A DNA stretch of 64,000 nucleotides, from NCBI RefSeq assembly GCF_029714425.1, contig NZ_CP121668.1, positions 7,709,501 to 7,773,500 on the forward strand. Direction: 5' to 3'. The translations under genes were made by a program, and so were the position numbers. Numbering within the stretch: position 1 is the stretch's first letter; each line of letters starts with the position of its first letter. The stretch comes from Bradyrhizobium sp. CB2312. GTDB taxonomy: Bacteria > Pseudomonadota > Alphaproteobacteria > Rhizobiales > Xanthobacteraceae. The notes under the pieces were generated by a model. It had not been told where the DNA came from and searched no databases. It saw only the letters and a list, made by a program, of their open reading frames with translations. This document shows positions 63,355 to 64,000 of the stretch, in pieces.

Positions 63355-63912
63355 ATGCTCAATGTCGTTCCTACCGCCATCGAGGCCGTCAAGGTCATCA
63401 CGCCCAAATCGTTCGGCGATGTCCGCGGGCACTTCAGCGAGACGTACAACCAGCAGCGGTTTTTCGAGCACGGCATCACGCTGAATTTCATTCAGGACAA
63501 TCAGGCCTTCTCGAAGGAGGCGGGCACCATCCGCGGCCTCCATTTCCAAACGCCCCCCGCCGCCCAGGACAAGTTGCTGCGCGTGTTGCACGGGAGCGTC
63601 GTTGACGTCGCAGTCGACTTGCGGCGCTCGTCGCCCACTTATGGAAAGTGGGTCTCGGAAGTGCTTTCGGCCGAAAACGGCAAACAGCTTCTGATCCCGG
63701 CCGGCTTTGCCCACGGCTATTGCACGCTGGAACCCGACACGGTCGTCCTCTACAAAGTAACCGCCTACTGGTCTCCGAAGGACGAGCGTGGCCTTGCCTG
63801 GGATGATCCGGATCTCGCGATCGATTGGCAGATGCCGCGAGACAAGTCTCTGCTCGCAGAGAAAGATACCCGCTGGCCACAGCTGAAGGCCCTGCCGACT
63901 TATTTCGATTGA
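63355..63912 (+). CDS. rfbC: dTDP-4-dehydrorhamnose 3,5-epimerase
   Basis: This 185-residue cupin-fold enzyme epimerises C3 and C5 of dTDP-4-keto-6-deoxyglucose. Signatures are DVRGHFSETYNQQRF, the catalytic histidine H63 in GTIRGLHFQ, the DVAVDLRRSSPTYGKW stretch, IPAGFAHGYCTLE and YKVTAYWSPKDERGLAWDDP with the catalytic tyrosine. It is encoded 24 bases after rfbB in the same direction. Confidence 0.96.
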   Translation: MLNVVPTAIEAVKVITPKSFGDVRGHFSETYNQQRFFEHGITLNFIQDNQAFSKEAGTIRGLHFQTPPAAQDKLLRVLHGSVVDVAVDLRRSSPTYGKWVSEVLSAENGKQLLIPAGFAHGYCTLEPDTVVLYKVTAYWSPKDERGLAWDDPDLAIDWQMPRDKSLLAEKDTRWPQLKALPTYFD

Positions 63913-63945
63913 CTGGCGGCCTGAGTTAAGAGGGACAGATAAGGT

Positions 63946-64000
63946 ATGAAGGTCGCAGTCACCGGCGGTGGTGGATATGTTGGATCGCACGTTGTGCCGG
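63946..64000 (+). CDS. NAD-dependent sugar epimerase/dehydratase, cut by window edge
   Basis: Only 18 codons are visible: MKVAVTGGGGYVGSHVVP. The GGGGYVGS motif is the NAD-binding loop of extended short-chain dehydrogenases such as UDP-glucose epimerases. AAGGT lies immediately before the ATG and AGAGGGA a little further upstream. It continues the rfbB-rfbC unit, 33 bases after rfbC. Confidence 0.8.
   Translation, partial: MKVAVTGGGGYVGSHVVP

Noticed and set aside
62194..63990. Long minus-strand open frame opposite rfbB and rfbC
   Set aside because: It is antisense to two diagnostic sugar-nucleotide enzymes and has no recognisable motif.

Overview
The window looks like chromosomal DNA from a Bradyrhizobium-type alphaproteobacterium (Nitrobacteraceae). 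It is GC-rich, densely coded on both strands, and scattered with the short imperfect palindromic intergenic repeats that I associate with that group. The gene content fits: beta-oxidation genes, a PaoABC-type aldehyde oxidoreductase, a vanillate-demethylase-like operon, hemE, c-di-GMP enzymes and an exopolysaccharide locus. I see no tRNA, rRNA, CRISPR array, insertion sequence or phage module.

Layout. 1-13 kb: a beta-oxidation pair (thiolase cut by the left edge, FadE), a flavin-reductase-like protein, an RND efflux operon (fusion protein, pump, TetR), an MFS carrier, a DUF2809 membrane protein and a YcaQ-type glycosylase. 13-21 kb: envelope genes (OmpA-like lipoprotein-type protein, a PMT-family mannosyltransferase divergent from a translationally coupled FecR-domain/beta-barrel pair), VOC and cupin proteins, CsbD and an FKBP isomerase. 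21-27 kb: paoABC and a gamma-glutamyltransferase-family hydrolase. 27-37 kb: trhO-slyX, two c-di-GMP enzymes, hemE, a divergent HemC-like protein, and a TetR/SnoaL pair with a very clear operator. 37-48 kb: vanA-gntR-vanB with matching operators, pgm, a hydrolase, a lytic transglycosylase, an orphan response regulator, an acyltransferase, a metallo-beta-lactamase-fold protein and a frameshifted aldose epimerase.

48-51.6 kb is different. It is sparsely coding, with a decayed transglutaminase-like cysteine protease and two 72-residue paralogues of a family I do not recognise. 51.6-64 kb carries polysaccharide genes (ugd, acyltransferase, DUF2264, rfbB, rfbC, a cut epimerase). A cluster of small secreted proteins lies among them, including two interleaved pairs of paralogues.

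The observations most worth following up are: the PMT mannosyltransferase beside a barrel protein with a Pro/Ser/Thr-only linker; the twin 72-residue proteins; the operator-promoter overlaps at the SnoaL and vanA genes; a hairpin that buries the FKBP ribosome binding site; and the paired secreted proteins. Functions are assigned by reading motifs; no database search was run.
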